Assembly: GCA_029641185.1 (NCBI GenBank)
Contig: JAPWGK010000021.1
Location: forward strand, 186,001 to 250,000
Source: Pseudofabraea citricarpa
Lineage: Eukaryota > Ascomycota > Leotiomycetes > Helotiales > Dermateaceae
DNA: 64,000 nucleotides
Direction: 5' to 3'
Shown: positions 1-10,816 of the stretch, one piece after another
How positions within the stretch are numbered: the first letter of the stretch is position 1
Layout: each line of letters starts with the position of its first letter
Made by a program: the position numbers and the translations under genes
The notes under the pieces: model-generated
What the model was told of the DNA's origin: nothing
The model's database searches: none
What the model saw: the letters and a program-made list of their open reading frames with translations, nothing else

Positions 1-1749
1 GGAAGAGTAAATTCCTTCCACATAAACTGTACGACTCTCAACTTCCTAGTGCATAATCCATCCCTCCATCCGACACCTCGAAAGTAAACATTTCCTTATA
101 TCATCAGCCTACCTACTCTCACATCATCTCCCATCCTTACTCCCTCTCACATATAAAAGTTTTGTCTCGGCTTCCTCTGTCGGAAGACCACCTTGGTAGG
201 GCAGGGAGGGGGGGAGAAAAGCCTTATCTGATGTGATCACATGAGATCAGTGCTGGATGGACTGAAGAGGGCGGGGTTGGGGTGGTAGGGATACGGATTC
301 AGAAAATTGGCAACCGGCATATTCATCAGGCACTGCAGATACTTGTTTCTCTTCTCTCTTCTGTGCCTGTGTATCCTGCCCACCTGCCTTGACCTGTAAT
401 TTAGCCTTACTTTTTCACCTGACCCTACTAAAAGAATCCAAAAATGAATAAAACAGAATCAAATTCATTGAGCACGTCTTTCTTTTCTTTTTTCTTCTTT
501 TCTCTTCTTTTCTTTTCTTTTCTCTCTCCTCGGCTCTTTCAATTCCTCACTCCCCCTCTCCTCGGCCTCGAGATATCATCCATCATTATCATCATCTGAC
601 TACCTAGGTACCTAACTGACATGCAGCTCACGTGCACGCTCGTCGTACACTCGTCGCACACACTCTCCAAAGCTTTCTGTCTCTGATATAAGTAAGGAGG
701 AGTATCAGAAACGGATAGATACCTAGGTAGGTAGGTAGGTAAGTAAGTATCAGCCATCTAAGTATTTATATCCCTAATCCTTTTTCTTTTTTTCTTTCTT
801 TTTTCCCACTCTCACCAACCTACCAACCAACCTACCTTGTATATAAAGTCTAAATCTCCTCCCTTGTGCGAGTATTCCTTTTTTCGGTTTTTTTTGTTTT
901 TTTGGAGGGGAGGTAGAGAGTGTGAAGAGAAAAGAGAGAGAGAGAAGGAAAAAAAAGAAAAAAAGAAACACGGTGCATACCCAGGTAGGTACTTGTACTT
1001 GTACTTGGGTACCTAGGTTCTTGGGTCGGGTAGGAAGAGGAGAAAGAGGATGACGAGGATGAGGCAGAGAACAGGACGGGTATGGCAAGCGAAGTGGAGG
1101 GAAGTGGAGGGAAGGTCAAGGGAAGGGAGATAGACGTATATCACTATATCCGTGTCTTGGTTATTGGTTTTGGTTTTGATCTTGGTCTTGGTTTTGGTCT
1201 TGGTTTCGGCTTTACCTAGAGATAGAAGGATGAATCAATAGCTTAGATTGATAGCGTAGATAGTTCGGGCCATCCTGGCAGTGAGTGTTTTATCTTATCC
1301 ATCTATCTTCACTTCACTTCACTTCACTTCACATCTCCACTTTACTTTACCAACCTTTTTCACTCCCTGTCGCCTTTCCTTTCTCTCTCTCTTTCGCTTC
1401 TTCTTCTTTTTATTCTTCTTTTTTTGGGGGGTCGGGAGGGGGGATGGGGGGTCTTCTGTTTCCTTTCTCATTGTCTTCTTCTCTCAATCTTCACTCGCTT
1501 CATTCTTTGCAGTTGAAAATTTAGGTTCGTTATATCATCACATCGTTGATTGGATTGTATCGTAGCTATGTATGATATATAGATTGGAGGATTCTTCTTC
1601 TCCTCTTCCATAGCTCATACCATACCATACTATACCATAAGTCTTACGTCTGTCTGTCTGTATGTCCGTCTGGATCGATACTGGGAACTTTTTCTTCTTT
1701 CCCATTCCTGTTCCTGTTCCTGTTTCTCTTCCTCAGTCACTCACTCCTC

Positions 1750-1794
<45 letters not shown>

Positions 1795-2065
1795 TCAATT
1801 TCGCCATGTCATTCATTGCCTGTGGGGTTTCCATTCCCCTTCCTCTTCCCGTTCCCGTCACCTTCGCCATATCTCTCCTCCATCTGATGCTGGATAGAAA
1901 CGAAACAAGAAAATAAATAAGATGTAGAAAAGAAAAAAAGTTGAACAAGAATCCCGCTAGCTAAATGCAACAAATAAGTCTTCCTTCTCACTCATCAGTC
2001 AGTCGTCGGTCAGTCATGAAAGGTCATAAAAACATTATCGGCATCCTCCTCTCCCTCGCCTCACT
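1..2065. other. Gene-free, pyrimidine/purine-tract-rich intergenic DNA
   Basis: I see no supportable coding region here; the open frames translate to low-complexity Ser/Leu/Phe or Lys/Arg runs. The stretch holds long CT tracts (about 478-540, 780-810 and 1370-1425), a GA/GT-rich patch (900-970), a CT dinucleotide run near 1753-1791, CTTCA repeats near 1310-1335, and several copies of the TACCTAGGTA-type motif (about 600-612, 718-748 and 980-1020). It lies at the 3' side of the first gene, which is on the minus strand. Confidence 0.6.
1753..1791. repeat. (CT)n microsatellite
   Basis: An almost pure CT dinucleotide run of about 38 bases within a longer pyrimidine-rich stretch in intergenic DNA. 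Confidence 0.85.
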
Positions 2066-2798
2066 TCAATATCCGCCGCCGGCTCCATAGCCATAGACGT
2101 GAGCGGGCGGAGGGGCAAAAGTAGCACCGGGTCGACGACCACCACCCAGACCCAAACCACCCGTATGCGGCGGGGGGACGCTCCTCCTGCCATCCGCAAT
2201 GCCAGGAGCAGGGCCTCTCTGGACGCTCTTCCTGCGGGCGCCGCCGAGGGCGCTCAGCGGCGGGTCCTTCACGCAGGCGTCCTCGTCGCTCGGCAGGTTC
2301 AGGTCGACCAGGCCGTAGAAGTACTCCAGCACCTCCGGGTACCGCTGCACGCTGGCGCGCCAGTCCTCATCGATCCCCCGCTTCAGGTCGGCGTCGGCTG
2401 CTGCGATCTCGGACGGGTGTGGCCGCGCCCCGTAGTAGTATGCTGCCCGGTCCGTGATGCGTCGGATGTTGTCTGCGTGCAGGTCTTTCCGCCGTGTTGT
2501 CAGGACCGAGAAGTACGAGAGGATGTAGTCTTGGGCGTGGCCGCGGACCCAGCTTCTGTTGGGCGGTGATTAGTGATCTGCTCTTTTGATAGAGTGGTGG
2601 ATTGATGGTTTGGGGTTTGGGGAGAAAAGAGAAGAGAGGAGGGGAGGAGACGAGAAAGAGTATAATATACCGGATATCGTTAAACACGGCCGTCATCATC
2701 CTCTGCTCTGCTTGGCGCAGTGCCGTGTCTAACCCTTTGGCCTCGCAGGAGCATTGAGCGATTGCGGGCTGCGAGCAGATGGCACAATCAGGATCCAT
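2066..2798 (-). CDS. Conserved fungal hypothetical protein, 205 aa, two exons
   Basis: Exons read on the minus strand are 2798-2671 and 2555-2066. The 115-nt intron (2670-2556) starts GTATAT and ends AACAG, and the join keeps frame and gives 205 aa. The start is chosen at the ATG opening with MDPDCAIC; an upstream in-frame ATG would add 31 residues with no clear character. The N-terminus carries CAIC and a CSCEAKG stretch, a possible small Cys cluster. A helical central part follows (motifs RSWVRGHAQDYI and EDWRASVQRYPEVLEYFYGLV), then a Gly/Pro-rich basic tail (from about residue 160). I recognise the helical block as typical of an uncharacterised protein conserved in filamentous ascomycetes. 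Its function is unknown. The rich Gly/Pro tail suggests a disordered C-terminus. Confidence 0.8.
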
Positions 2799-4049
2799 GA
2801 TCTTGAATGGTTTTCGAGTCCTGGGGTGCTTGATTAACATGGTGCCCAGGTGTGGAGGTTGTCGTCGAGGGATGGGACAGGAGGGAAGCAAGGGCGGTGG
2901 CCGAGAGGGAGAGGGTTCAGAATGAGGGGTTCAGAAGACCAAACAGAGTAAATAAACAAAGCAAAGGGGGATTGAGCGTCTTCTTGTACGCCCGGGAAGC
3001 TTTTCCCATGCTGATCATGCTGGTGTTTACAGAGAACCGGTGAGCAGCAGCAGCAAAAGAAGAGGGTGTGCTGGTGATGGTGGGGAGATGAGAAAGAGCA
3101 GAGGTATCAGAAGTCACCCACCTTGTTTCTCCTCTCCTCTCCAGACCAGACTCAAGCACGCTACAGGACGGGAAGTGATGCGATGGCGGATGAGCAGCAG
3201 CAGTAGTCGTGAAGGTGTGTGGGAGTCGTAGAAGTATAATAGCTCAGACACCAAAAGACGGTGGGCAAGGAAGAAGCATCATAATAATGATAATAATCAT
3301 GGCTCTTGTCTCCGGGACTCTCGCAGACGGAGGACAACAGAAGGTAAGCTCTGTGCAAGTCACACCAATAAACAGTCAAGAGTGGAGTTCCCCATGTCCC
3401 ATGTCGTGGCTCGAGTCGATGGCTGCTATCATTTGAGGCTGCGAGCTTTTCTGCTTTCTCCTCTTCTTCTGCGGGCTCGTGCCGGAATCATCGAGCCACT
3501 GGCTGCCAGCTGATCTGATCCAATCGGCACGAGGTCTGGACCTCTGGACCATGCTCCCCAACTCACCGCTTTTCGCCATCTGGAGTGCTACTGTAGGAAG
3601 AGATCGTGGGCTGCAGCTGCACTGTGCTACGGTACAGTAGCTATGATATCCATATCGGGTCACGACTTTCGTGGTATGCGTTGAGTAACCAAGAGCTTCT
3701 CTTCTTTCTTTTTTTTCTCTCTCTTTTTGATAACCATGTATCGTTACTAAGCTAGCTAGCTAGCTTTGGCCTTACACTTGAGATAACTACAAGCACTTGA
3801 GGGACTTCATCTTCAATCATCATCGTGTTGTACTACTAATCATTCATTGTTTACTTTTACAGTACAATAATCAGATGCTTCATAATGACTTGTGTCACTA
3901 TGCTCGCAATCATCTTTGAGGTCACATGTTAGTACACTACCGATATAAGCATGTGACACATAATCACATGACACAGGTCCACCTCGCATTCCTCGCTCTC
4001 GTGTTGCTCGCCTAGCATGAGCTCATCGCCTCGTCGCCTCTGAGTTGCC
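2799..4049. other. Intergenic region, no gene seen
   Basis: This stretch lies between two minus-strand genes: the 5' side of the 205-aa gene and the 3' side of the 497-aa gene. Open frames are short and mutually overlapping. A GCTAGC tandem palindrome lies near 3761-3775, and a TC-rich tract near 3700-3728. I see no RNA gene. Confidence 0.5.
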
Positions 4050-5543
4050 TCAAGATTCCTTCTCACGATCGACCAACTGATCCAAACATCGTCTTCTACT
4101 AAGGACTCCAACCGCTTCCTTGATTCTGTCCAGTCTGGAATTTAAGCCCCATCTCATGGTTTTCCGAACCCAATTTCTTGCTTCTAGCATGTGTTGGTGG
4201 TCGAATGTTGACCATCTATCTACCATGCTGGTGATATAGCAAGCGATTGGCTCCGCACGGACATTCACACTGGGTTCGATATAATGAGCCCATAGAGTTA
4301 TGGCGCACGGCTGGATTCCGAACGTGAAGACGACGAGGTCATCCGCCAGGCTGGTTGGAGGGGGGTCGCCATCTGGTCGTTCCGAGTCTGCTGCCTCTGG
4401 TCGTCGACCGAATGTTGCGAGGGCGCCCTCGAGGGCTCCGAGGTTTCTGAGAAGAGCGGTTGCAGTAGCACGGATACGGAGCTGTAGTTCTTGGTCAGGA
4501 TCGCGGGAGGAAATCCCGTCGGCGGCGATCCATGGGAACGCCAATGTCTCTTGGATTGCAAGATTGTACAAGAAGAGAGTACTCCTCTCGTTCTCGGTGA
4601 AGTTTTTGAAGTGATAGCCGCCGACGTAGTCAGGTTTGGGCGATGGAAACTCCTCTGCGACAATTTGATTCAACGGCATGCAACCCCTTCGAAATGTGCA
4701 GCGATATTGTTCCATTAGACCGGCATCCTTGAACTGTTCGGGCCCGGCAACCACATCTCCAGCTAAGAAACGCCATGTGGATTCGAAAAGGACAGTTTTG
4801 TCAAAGTCACTGTATCTCCAGATCATCGCCCTAAATGCGGTAGACCAATCTTCATCGGCTTCTCGTATGCAACCCTTGTCTTGGTGGTTATAATCGCTAG
4901 CCTTAACGACATTTATGCTCTGAATCTCTTCCACAGCTTTTTGTACGTGCGGAGGGAGTTTCTGTACCCACATGTCGTTAGCGATGTGGTTTTGTCTTTG
5001 AAGTTCCTTGTTGCTTTCCAAAATGGCGTATCGTTGACTTCTTGCTATACTTGATTCCCTGCGTGACTCGCTGTTTGAGGTTTGTTCCCCAGATTCACCA
5101 TCATACTGACTAGAATCAGAATCAGTGGATCTTGGCATTTGGCCAGTCAGGTTCCGTACTGTTAATGGGGCAGGATAGTACTGGTTCTGGCTGGGGCGGC
5201 TGTGGAGGGCGTGAAAACGTTGCAGCCTTTCCAAGTTGTCACCCTCACAGCACCAGAGCCAGAATCGAATCGGAGCAAATGAATCGAGTATTTCTGGAGG
5301 TATGTCTTGTTCCGCTGAAGCTGCGGTGCTCGATTTCTCTGACGAGCCATTCGAACCCGAAGCTTCGGTGGATGGAACAGTAGTCTGCCGTGCCGCTTGC
5401 GTTTCGTCGAGCTCTTGTTGCTTGGTTGTTGCTCTCGGAGGATTGAAGATACTCTCCATTTCGCGAAGCACGCGGTTCTGTCTTCGACGAGACAGTATCT
5501 TCTGAGTCTTCTCGCTCATGACAGGATGCATTTGTATGTGCAT
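4050..5543 (-). CDS. Uncharacterised fungal protein, 497 aa
   Basis: A single uninterrupted reading frame. A second in-frame ATG at 5519 (MSEKTQ...) may be the true start. Near the N-terminus a basic patch (KILSRRRQNRVLREME) resembles part of a bZIP basic region, but no leucine zipper follows, so I do not call it a bZIP factor. Residues about 35-90 and 115-175 are Ser/Thr/Gln/Glu-rich and probably disordered. From about residue 190 to the end the protein is mostly helical with many Trp/Phe/Leu (for example DWSTAFRAMIWRYSDFDKTVLF and FTENERSTLFLYNLAIQETLAFPW). I recognise no domain. Codon structure is even over the full length, which supports a real gene. It is divergent from MTG2, separated by about 785 bp. 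Confidence 0.7.
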   Translation of the reverse strand: MHIQMHPVMSEKTQKILSRRRQNRVLREMESIFNPPRATTKQQELDETQAARQTTVPSTEASGSNGSSEKSSTAASAEQDIPPEILDSFAPIRFWLWCCEGDNLERLQRFHALHSRPSQNQYYPAPLTVRNLTGQMPRSTDSDSSQYDGESGEQTSNSESRRESSIARSQRYAILESNKELQRQNHIANDMWVQKLPPHVQKAVEEIQSINVVKASDYNHQDKGCIREADEDWSTAFRAMIWRYSDFDKTVLFESTWRFLAGDVVAGPEQFKDAGLMEQYRCTFRRGCMPLNQIVAEEFPSPKPDYVGGYHFKNFTENERSTLFLYNLAIQETLAFPWIAADGISSRDPDQELQLRIRATATALLRNLGALEGALATFGRRPEAADSERPDGDPPPTSLADDLVVFTFGIQPCAITLWAHYIEPSVNVRAEPIACYITSMVDRWSTFDHQHMLEARNWVRKTMRWGLNSRLDRIKEAVGVLSRRRCLDQLVDREKES

Positions 5544-6328
5544 CGCAGGAGCCAGGACTTGGCGCCATTGTAGAAGGAGTTGTGGTTGCAGGTGTTTCTA
5601 TGGGCAAACAAAATAGGAAGTCTGGGTTGTGCGCGCGTTGTAATAGATTAAGATGTTGAATCTGCAACTTGCGGGATGCGCACCCTCAACTAGGTACCCA
5701 GGTACCCAAGTACCCATCCGCTCAATTGGCAACTCGCTTCTTACCTTAGTGCAATAAATCAGCTTACTCGCAAGTCTGAAAGCAAGCAGTTAAACATAAC
5801 TATAGAAAAAGTATAATTCTTCAAAGGTATCTCGTTATGAAAAGGCTTGTAGTTGCTATCAGCTCGGGAGTTGCCAAGATAATAGAACAGCTACCAACTT
5901 CTTCCAAGGCGCAATCTTCATAATCTTCTGGAAATCACATTATGTTTGGCAGGACAATACAATGCCATCAACAAGCATGTCCTCTCTGAATTGGCCTTCG
6001 TGAAGTACACCTCTGCTGAGTGCTTTTTGCTTTTACGATGACGGTAATCTTGCACTGGATTAATTATAAGAATGCTAAAAGTAATTAGCCAGTTTTGGAG
6101 TAGATACTGCTTCTTCCTATACCACTTTAGCTTGAAGTTCATGTTTTGACACTCTCACAGATTTATTCTAATCTCGTGCACGTTGATAACTGTGATATGT
6201 GAGATGTGCAGGGTTGTCAAGGTCAATCCGCTCGCTAGCCGTCATGCACTTTGCTACGGTGACCCATGAAGCCGCCTCACGTCAATATCAAAAAAATGTA
6301 GAACGTACTCTTCCACAGCTATTGCGAA
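5544..6328. other. Divergent intergenic region before MTG2
   Basis: Spacer between two divergently transcribed genes. It contains a GGTACCCA-type repeat cluster at about 5692-5716 (AGGTACCCAGGTACCCAAGT) and otherwise AT-moderate DNA. No coding frame is supported. Confidence 0.5.
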
Positions 6329-7942
6329 ATGCCGCCACGATGTCCATCCGTTCAGGGGACATTGACCCCGTTCCTCTATCCGTTCCTCGTGCGCAACATC
6401 TCTCGATCCTGTCTCGGCCGGAGATATGAAAGCACAACCGCCATTTCAGAACAAGGCTCGCACTTGAACCCGCCGCCGTCCGACTACTCGCGCTCCGTGT
6501 TTGCAGACAAAGCCTCCATCACCCTCATAGCTGGATCGGGAGGTCATGGCTGTATCTCCTTTGTTCGAGAGAAGTACATCGAAGCAGGACCAGCGAATGG
6601 TGGCGATGGCGGAAGTGGAGGAAACGTCTACATTCAAGCTGTCCGAGGTGAGACGAGTCTACACAAGCTCGCGCGGAGGAGTATCTTGAAAGCCGGCCGC
6701 GGAAAGAATGGACAGGGCAAGACTCGAGGGGGAGAGCGCGGAGATGATATCATTGTTCAAGTACCCGTCGGAACCATCGTAAGGGAGATAGACAGGCTGG
6801 ACCCGGCATTCGAGGAAGAACAACGATTGATGCTCGAGGCCGGCAAGGAAGAAGGTCTTGCTGTTGATCCAAACGGACCGTATAAGTGGGATCGTGATAA
6901 GTGGCTGTTGTATCCCGCCATCACTAAGGAGGATATTGCGTCTGCAGAGTTCCCTACTCTGCCTCGCGGCAGGAAATCCGCACTTTCCATGTCTCAGGTC
7001 AAAGCTCCAATCTCTCTGGACTTGTCAATGCCTATGGATCGACCGGTACTCCTGGCAGCTGGAGCTATAGGTGGATTGGGAAATCCGCATTTTGTCACCA
7101 AGACAGCACCACGACCAAAGTTCTGTACCAAAGGAGAGGTTGGGATGCGAGTCACGTTGGAACTGGAGCTCAAACTTCTGGCCGATGTAGGATTAGTCGG
7201 GCTCCCTAATGCAGGAAAGAGTACTCTATTGCGATCCATCAGTAAGAGCCGAGCAAGAGTTGGAGATTGGGCTTTCACGACCCTACAGCCAAACATCGGA
7301 ACTGTGGTTCTTGACGATTACAAAGGAAGACCAGTCGCACATTCAAGACACCAAGACGGCGAGATCAGAACCAATTTCACCATTGCCGATATCCCCGGTC
7401 TGGTAGAGGATGCCCATCTCGATCGAGGACTGGGTATAAGTTTCCTCCGCCACGTCGAGCGAGCTGGAGTTCTCGCCTTCGTCATTGACCTCTCAGCCAC
7501 CGATGCTGTGACGGCGCTCAAGTCCCTCTGGAAAGAAGTAGGCGAGTACGAGCGAATGAAGATCCAAGAAGAGAAAGACAAAGCAAACATGATCGTCGAA
7601 TGGTCACCCTTCGCCACAGTCGACGACGCTATCGCCAACCGATCTGAGACTATCGTCGTGCAGTCCGGTCCGTCGTATGATAACCCGCTCGCACCTCAGA
7701 CGTTCTCTATCGCTGGCAAACCCTGGTTTGTCGTAGCCACCAAGGCTGATATCGAGGGCACGCAGGATAATTTCACAAAGCTGAAATCGTATCTTGATGA
7801 TGTCAATGCGAAGAAACAGGAGCACCCGAGTGGGCAGAAGAATGCTTGGGATGGGAGAGTCGAGGCTATTCCCGTTAGTGCTATCAACGGGCATGGAGTT
7901 GAGAAGATTACGGAGTGGACTGTGGGATTGTTGGAGGGGTGA
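6329..7942 (+). CDS. MTG2: Mitochondrial Obg-family GTPase (Mtg2-like), 537 aa
   Basis: Intronless gene for an Obg/CgtA-family GTPase, known in this family to act in mitochondrial large-ribosomal-subunit assembly at the inner membrane. Residues 1-45 are basic, Ser/Arg-rich and lack acidic residues, as in a mitochondrial targeting peptide. An Obg glycine-rich fold follows (about 55-270, with SGGHGCISF, NGGDGGSGGNVY and GRGKNGQGKTRGGERG). The GTPase domain shows G1 GLPNAGKST (about 292), a G2 threonine in FTT, G3 DIPGLVEDA (about 353), G4 TKAD (about 471) and G5 PVSAINGHG (about 516). About 70 residues are inserted inside the Obg fold (about 155-225) compared with bacterial Obg. The start was chosen as the first ATG of the frame that gives a good presequence. 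An upstream frame at 6199 is a shadow. Confidence 0.95.
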   Translation: MPPRCPSVQGTLTPFLYPFLVRNISRSCLGRRYESTTAISEQGSHLNPPPSDYSRSVFADKASITLIAGSGGHGCISFVREKYIEAGPANGGDGGSGGNVYIQAVRGETSLHKLARRSILKAGRGKNGQGKTRGGERGDDIIVQVPVGTIVREIDRLDPAFEEEQRLMLEAGKEEGLAVDPNGPYKWDRDKWLLYPAITKEDIASAEFPTLPRGRKSALSMSQVKAPISLDLSMPMDRPVLLAAGAIGGLGNPHFVTKTAPRPKFCTKGEVGMRVTLELELKLLADVGLVGLPNAGKSTLLRSISKSRARVGDWAFTTLQPNIGTVVLDDYKGRPVAHSRHQDGEIRTNFTIADIPGLVEDAHLDRGLGISFLRHVERAGVLAFVIDLSATDAVTALKSLWKEVGEYERMKIQEEKDKANMIVEWSPFATVDDAIANRSETIVVQSGPSYDNPLAPQTFSIAGKPWFVVATKADIEGTQDNFTKLKSYLDDVNAKKQEHPSGQKNAWDGRVEAIPVSAINGHGVEKITEWTVGLLEG

Positions 7943-10816
7943 TCGTACGGAGAAGAGAAGTTGTGTATTTATATGTATTTGTATGAATATGTAATATGTG
8001 TCGGTGCTATGTACAATCACTTTTTTCTTCCTCTTTCTCTATCTCGTCACCTTGGTCTTTCTTCTGATGAGCAAGCTATAATAATCACCACATCTTTTAA
8101 GTATATAGTTTCGCTTTTCTATTTCCTTTCTCCTCTTTTCCTCTTTTACTGTTCATGTTTTCTTCGCTCGTAACAATAGGTACCTATCTACCTACCTACT
8201 CAAACCATCTACGGCACACGCTATGTATGTAGAAAATCTCCTATTTCCCTCATTTCTCGTCCCGAACCTCAAATTACGTCACCTGACCTACCCAATTCAA
8301 ACACCAAGATCACCTTCGGTCTACGGCTTATATACCTATGTAGCGATTCTTTCTCTCCTTCTTCCTTCCTTCCTCGTGCTCAAGGCCAAAGTTCTTTTTC
8401 CTCGTACCTGTCGGGGGAGCCATTCCGGTCAAGGCGACCATCTTTCCATTACTCCCGAGTCTTTTCTCTTCCGTCCATCGTTTTTCCGTTTCTTCTCTCC
8501 CTCTTCTGCTTTTCTTCTTCGCTGCTCCTGCTCTACTCGCGGGGCTGACAACGGGATGTGCTATGACAACGAGATTTTACTAGGCTGTGGGAGATATAGG
8601 ATGGGGGATGGGCGTGGGGAAGGGGGATGTGGGAAGAGAGCCGCAGCGAGGTTTACTGCGGAACTCTGTATCGATGCTGATTTTTCATGCTGCATATCTG
8701 GCTAGGCAGCAGCAGTGGCTGCGGACACCTCGAAACATTGGGATGAAGAGGAAGAGGAAAGGGGAGAGGAAGAGGGAGATATATATAGAGAGAGGGCAGA
8801 GTGGATGGTGGAGTGCATTGGAAATTGGGAGTTAGAAATTGGATGAGTGTCTAATCTAAAATCACCAGACATCCAGTCCAGTCCGCGATATTTCAGCGTC
8901 GAGCCAGACAAAAGATCGAAAGACGCCGTAAATACAAATACAAATGTCACGGTATCGATCGAAACGCGAAGGGACAGGTCAGGTCATTCCCAAAACGGCC
9001 TTTGAGGCGCTATAAATGCAGACACCAGCCAGCAGAAGCAACTGCACCACCATCGTCATCACCACCAGCACATGCGCTTCAACCACGGGCATCTTAGTTG
9101 CCAGCATCTTCCCACCTCTGCTATGTCGTTATACACGGCCTCAAACTACCAACGCAAGACAGTCACCCTGCTAACCTAACTCCCCGCCCTTGAATTAAAA
9201 AAACAGAAAGCATGACAACATGAAGACAAATGACAACGAAAGGAACAAAACGCTAAAGATGAAAGTTGAGAACATAACATGTCATTTCTTAGCTGTGGGG
9301 AGTTTATGTGTAGCTTCGTAAAGAGCCGAAGGAATCTGCTCTCAATCGATTCTGAAATTGTCTTCGTTGATTTGAGGTCGTTTTTTTACTCTGACCAGAA
9401 GAAGAAATCGCAGGATGGATTAGGGGGTGTGGGTTTTTGTAGGAACGAAAGCTGAGGAATCGAGGATATGTGAGTGCCTCGTATTCACCCTCGCTTGTGC
9501 TCGTCTACTAAGCGCAAACCCAACTCAAACCTGATTTCTTCTACCCAGATCTTTTGGGATAAACAGGAAATGAGGATGTTTTTGACTGAGATATTTCAAA
9601 GATTCCAGATCTTGAAGAGAAAGGAGAGAGAATAGGGAAGAAAAACCCTAACGCGATTCCTTCGTCTTGCCTCTTCCTCATTGTAACCTTGACTATACTT
9701 GATGTATTTTTTATTCAGATCCGGGGCCATCTAGATTCAGATACAGATTTGAATTTTCTTTTAAGATGTGAGAGACATAGTTGGGATTTGTCACGTGTAC
9801 GCTAGTAGCCTATATAGCTCTTGCCTAGTGCTGAGTCTCCGAATAACATCATCATCATCATGCAACAGGATTGATTGAAAGTCAGCATAGAGCATCAAGA
9901 ATGTGAATGCATACCCCGGTTATTCATCAATTTCCCCTCTCTCCGGTCCGGCGTTTTATTATGAAAAGAACTCGACCTGAAATGCTTCCCTCTCCCGAGC
10001 TTCCAGGGACCAGGCCCATCCATACATCTCCCTCGCCAGCTAGTAGAAGCAGGAGTTATTCGACTACTTAACGAAGCAAGACTTCCAAATCCGGTCCTCG
10101 ATCTGTTTTCAAAGTTGGAACGTCTCGCCTTTGTTTTTCTGTTGAATAAAACATACGAGGGGTGCTGACAACGGGAAGACTGTTGACAACGGGAGGCTTT
10201 TGAGGGTGCGTCAAGGGTTGAAAGGAGGCATGGGGTGACCTGATCTTTGTCCTCATACTGTTGCTCTTCAATTCTAACTTTTACTCTTGGTATTCAGCCG
10301 AATCTTTCGCAGCAGAGTCGGTTGCACTTCTACGAAATGGAGTCTTGTGGCCTTCGTTATGGGTCGTTATTCCCTTTTTGGATCAAGAGAAGAATGATGA
10401 AATCTTACAATGCCAGCCCCCCTAAAGCAGAGATAGAATACGAATCGGCCCAAAGGTTACTCTCAGCGTCACGCCTTGAAAATGTAGCTCCGCACCCTCC
10501 GCCCAGTTTGACCACCTCAAGGTCGGCGCTTGCCTAAGCGACTTCACAGGTTTTGTAGGCCACCAACACTCACTGTTCGTCACCTAGTAAATTCTGGCAA
10601 GAGAAAAAATAAGTGTACATCAAGTCTATAGGGCGTGACGCCGGTGTTGGCAAGAATTGAGTCACAAGTTTTCCAACCTAGCGTATGTGTTGGGCGGGAC
10701 TCAATCCATTCTACCTGTATAAAAGCTGGAAATCATGGTTTTATTCATTCTCTACCAATCTCCAAGCCTAACTACCTATCCAAAACTTATTTCATACTCT
10801 CAAATACACCGCGAAG
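7943..10816. other. 2.9-kb intergenic stretch without a clear gene
   Basis: Downstream of MTG2 the DNA is T/C-rich (about 8020-8170 and 8330-8530), with a TACCTATCTACCTACC motif near 8181-8200. From about 9000 to 10800 the composition is balanced, but all open frames are short and lack protein character. A small multi-exon gene or a non-coding RNA cannot be excluded by eye. Confidence 0.45.
10718..10724 (+). promoter_or_regulatory. TATA box before the CheD-like gene
   Basis: TATAAAA about 93 bases upstream of the ATG at 10817, at a plausible distance for a fungal core promoter. Motif match only. Confidence 0.5.

Noticed and set aside
5448..5543. bZIP transcription factor at the N-terminus of the 497-aa protein
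   Set aside because: Only a partial basic patch is present; no heptad leucines follow.
8223..8705. 160-codon plus-strand open frame downstream of MTG2
   Set aside because: Read from T/C-rich simple DNA; Leu/Ser/Phe/Cys-rich without domain or good start context.
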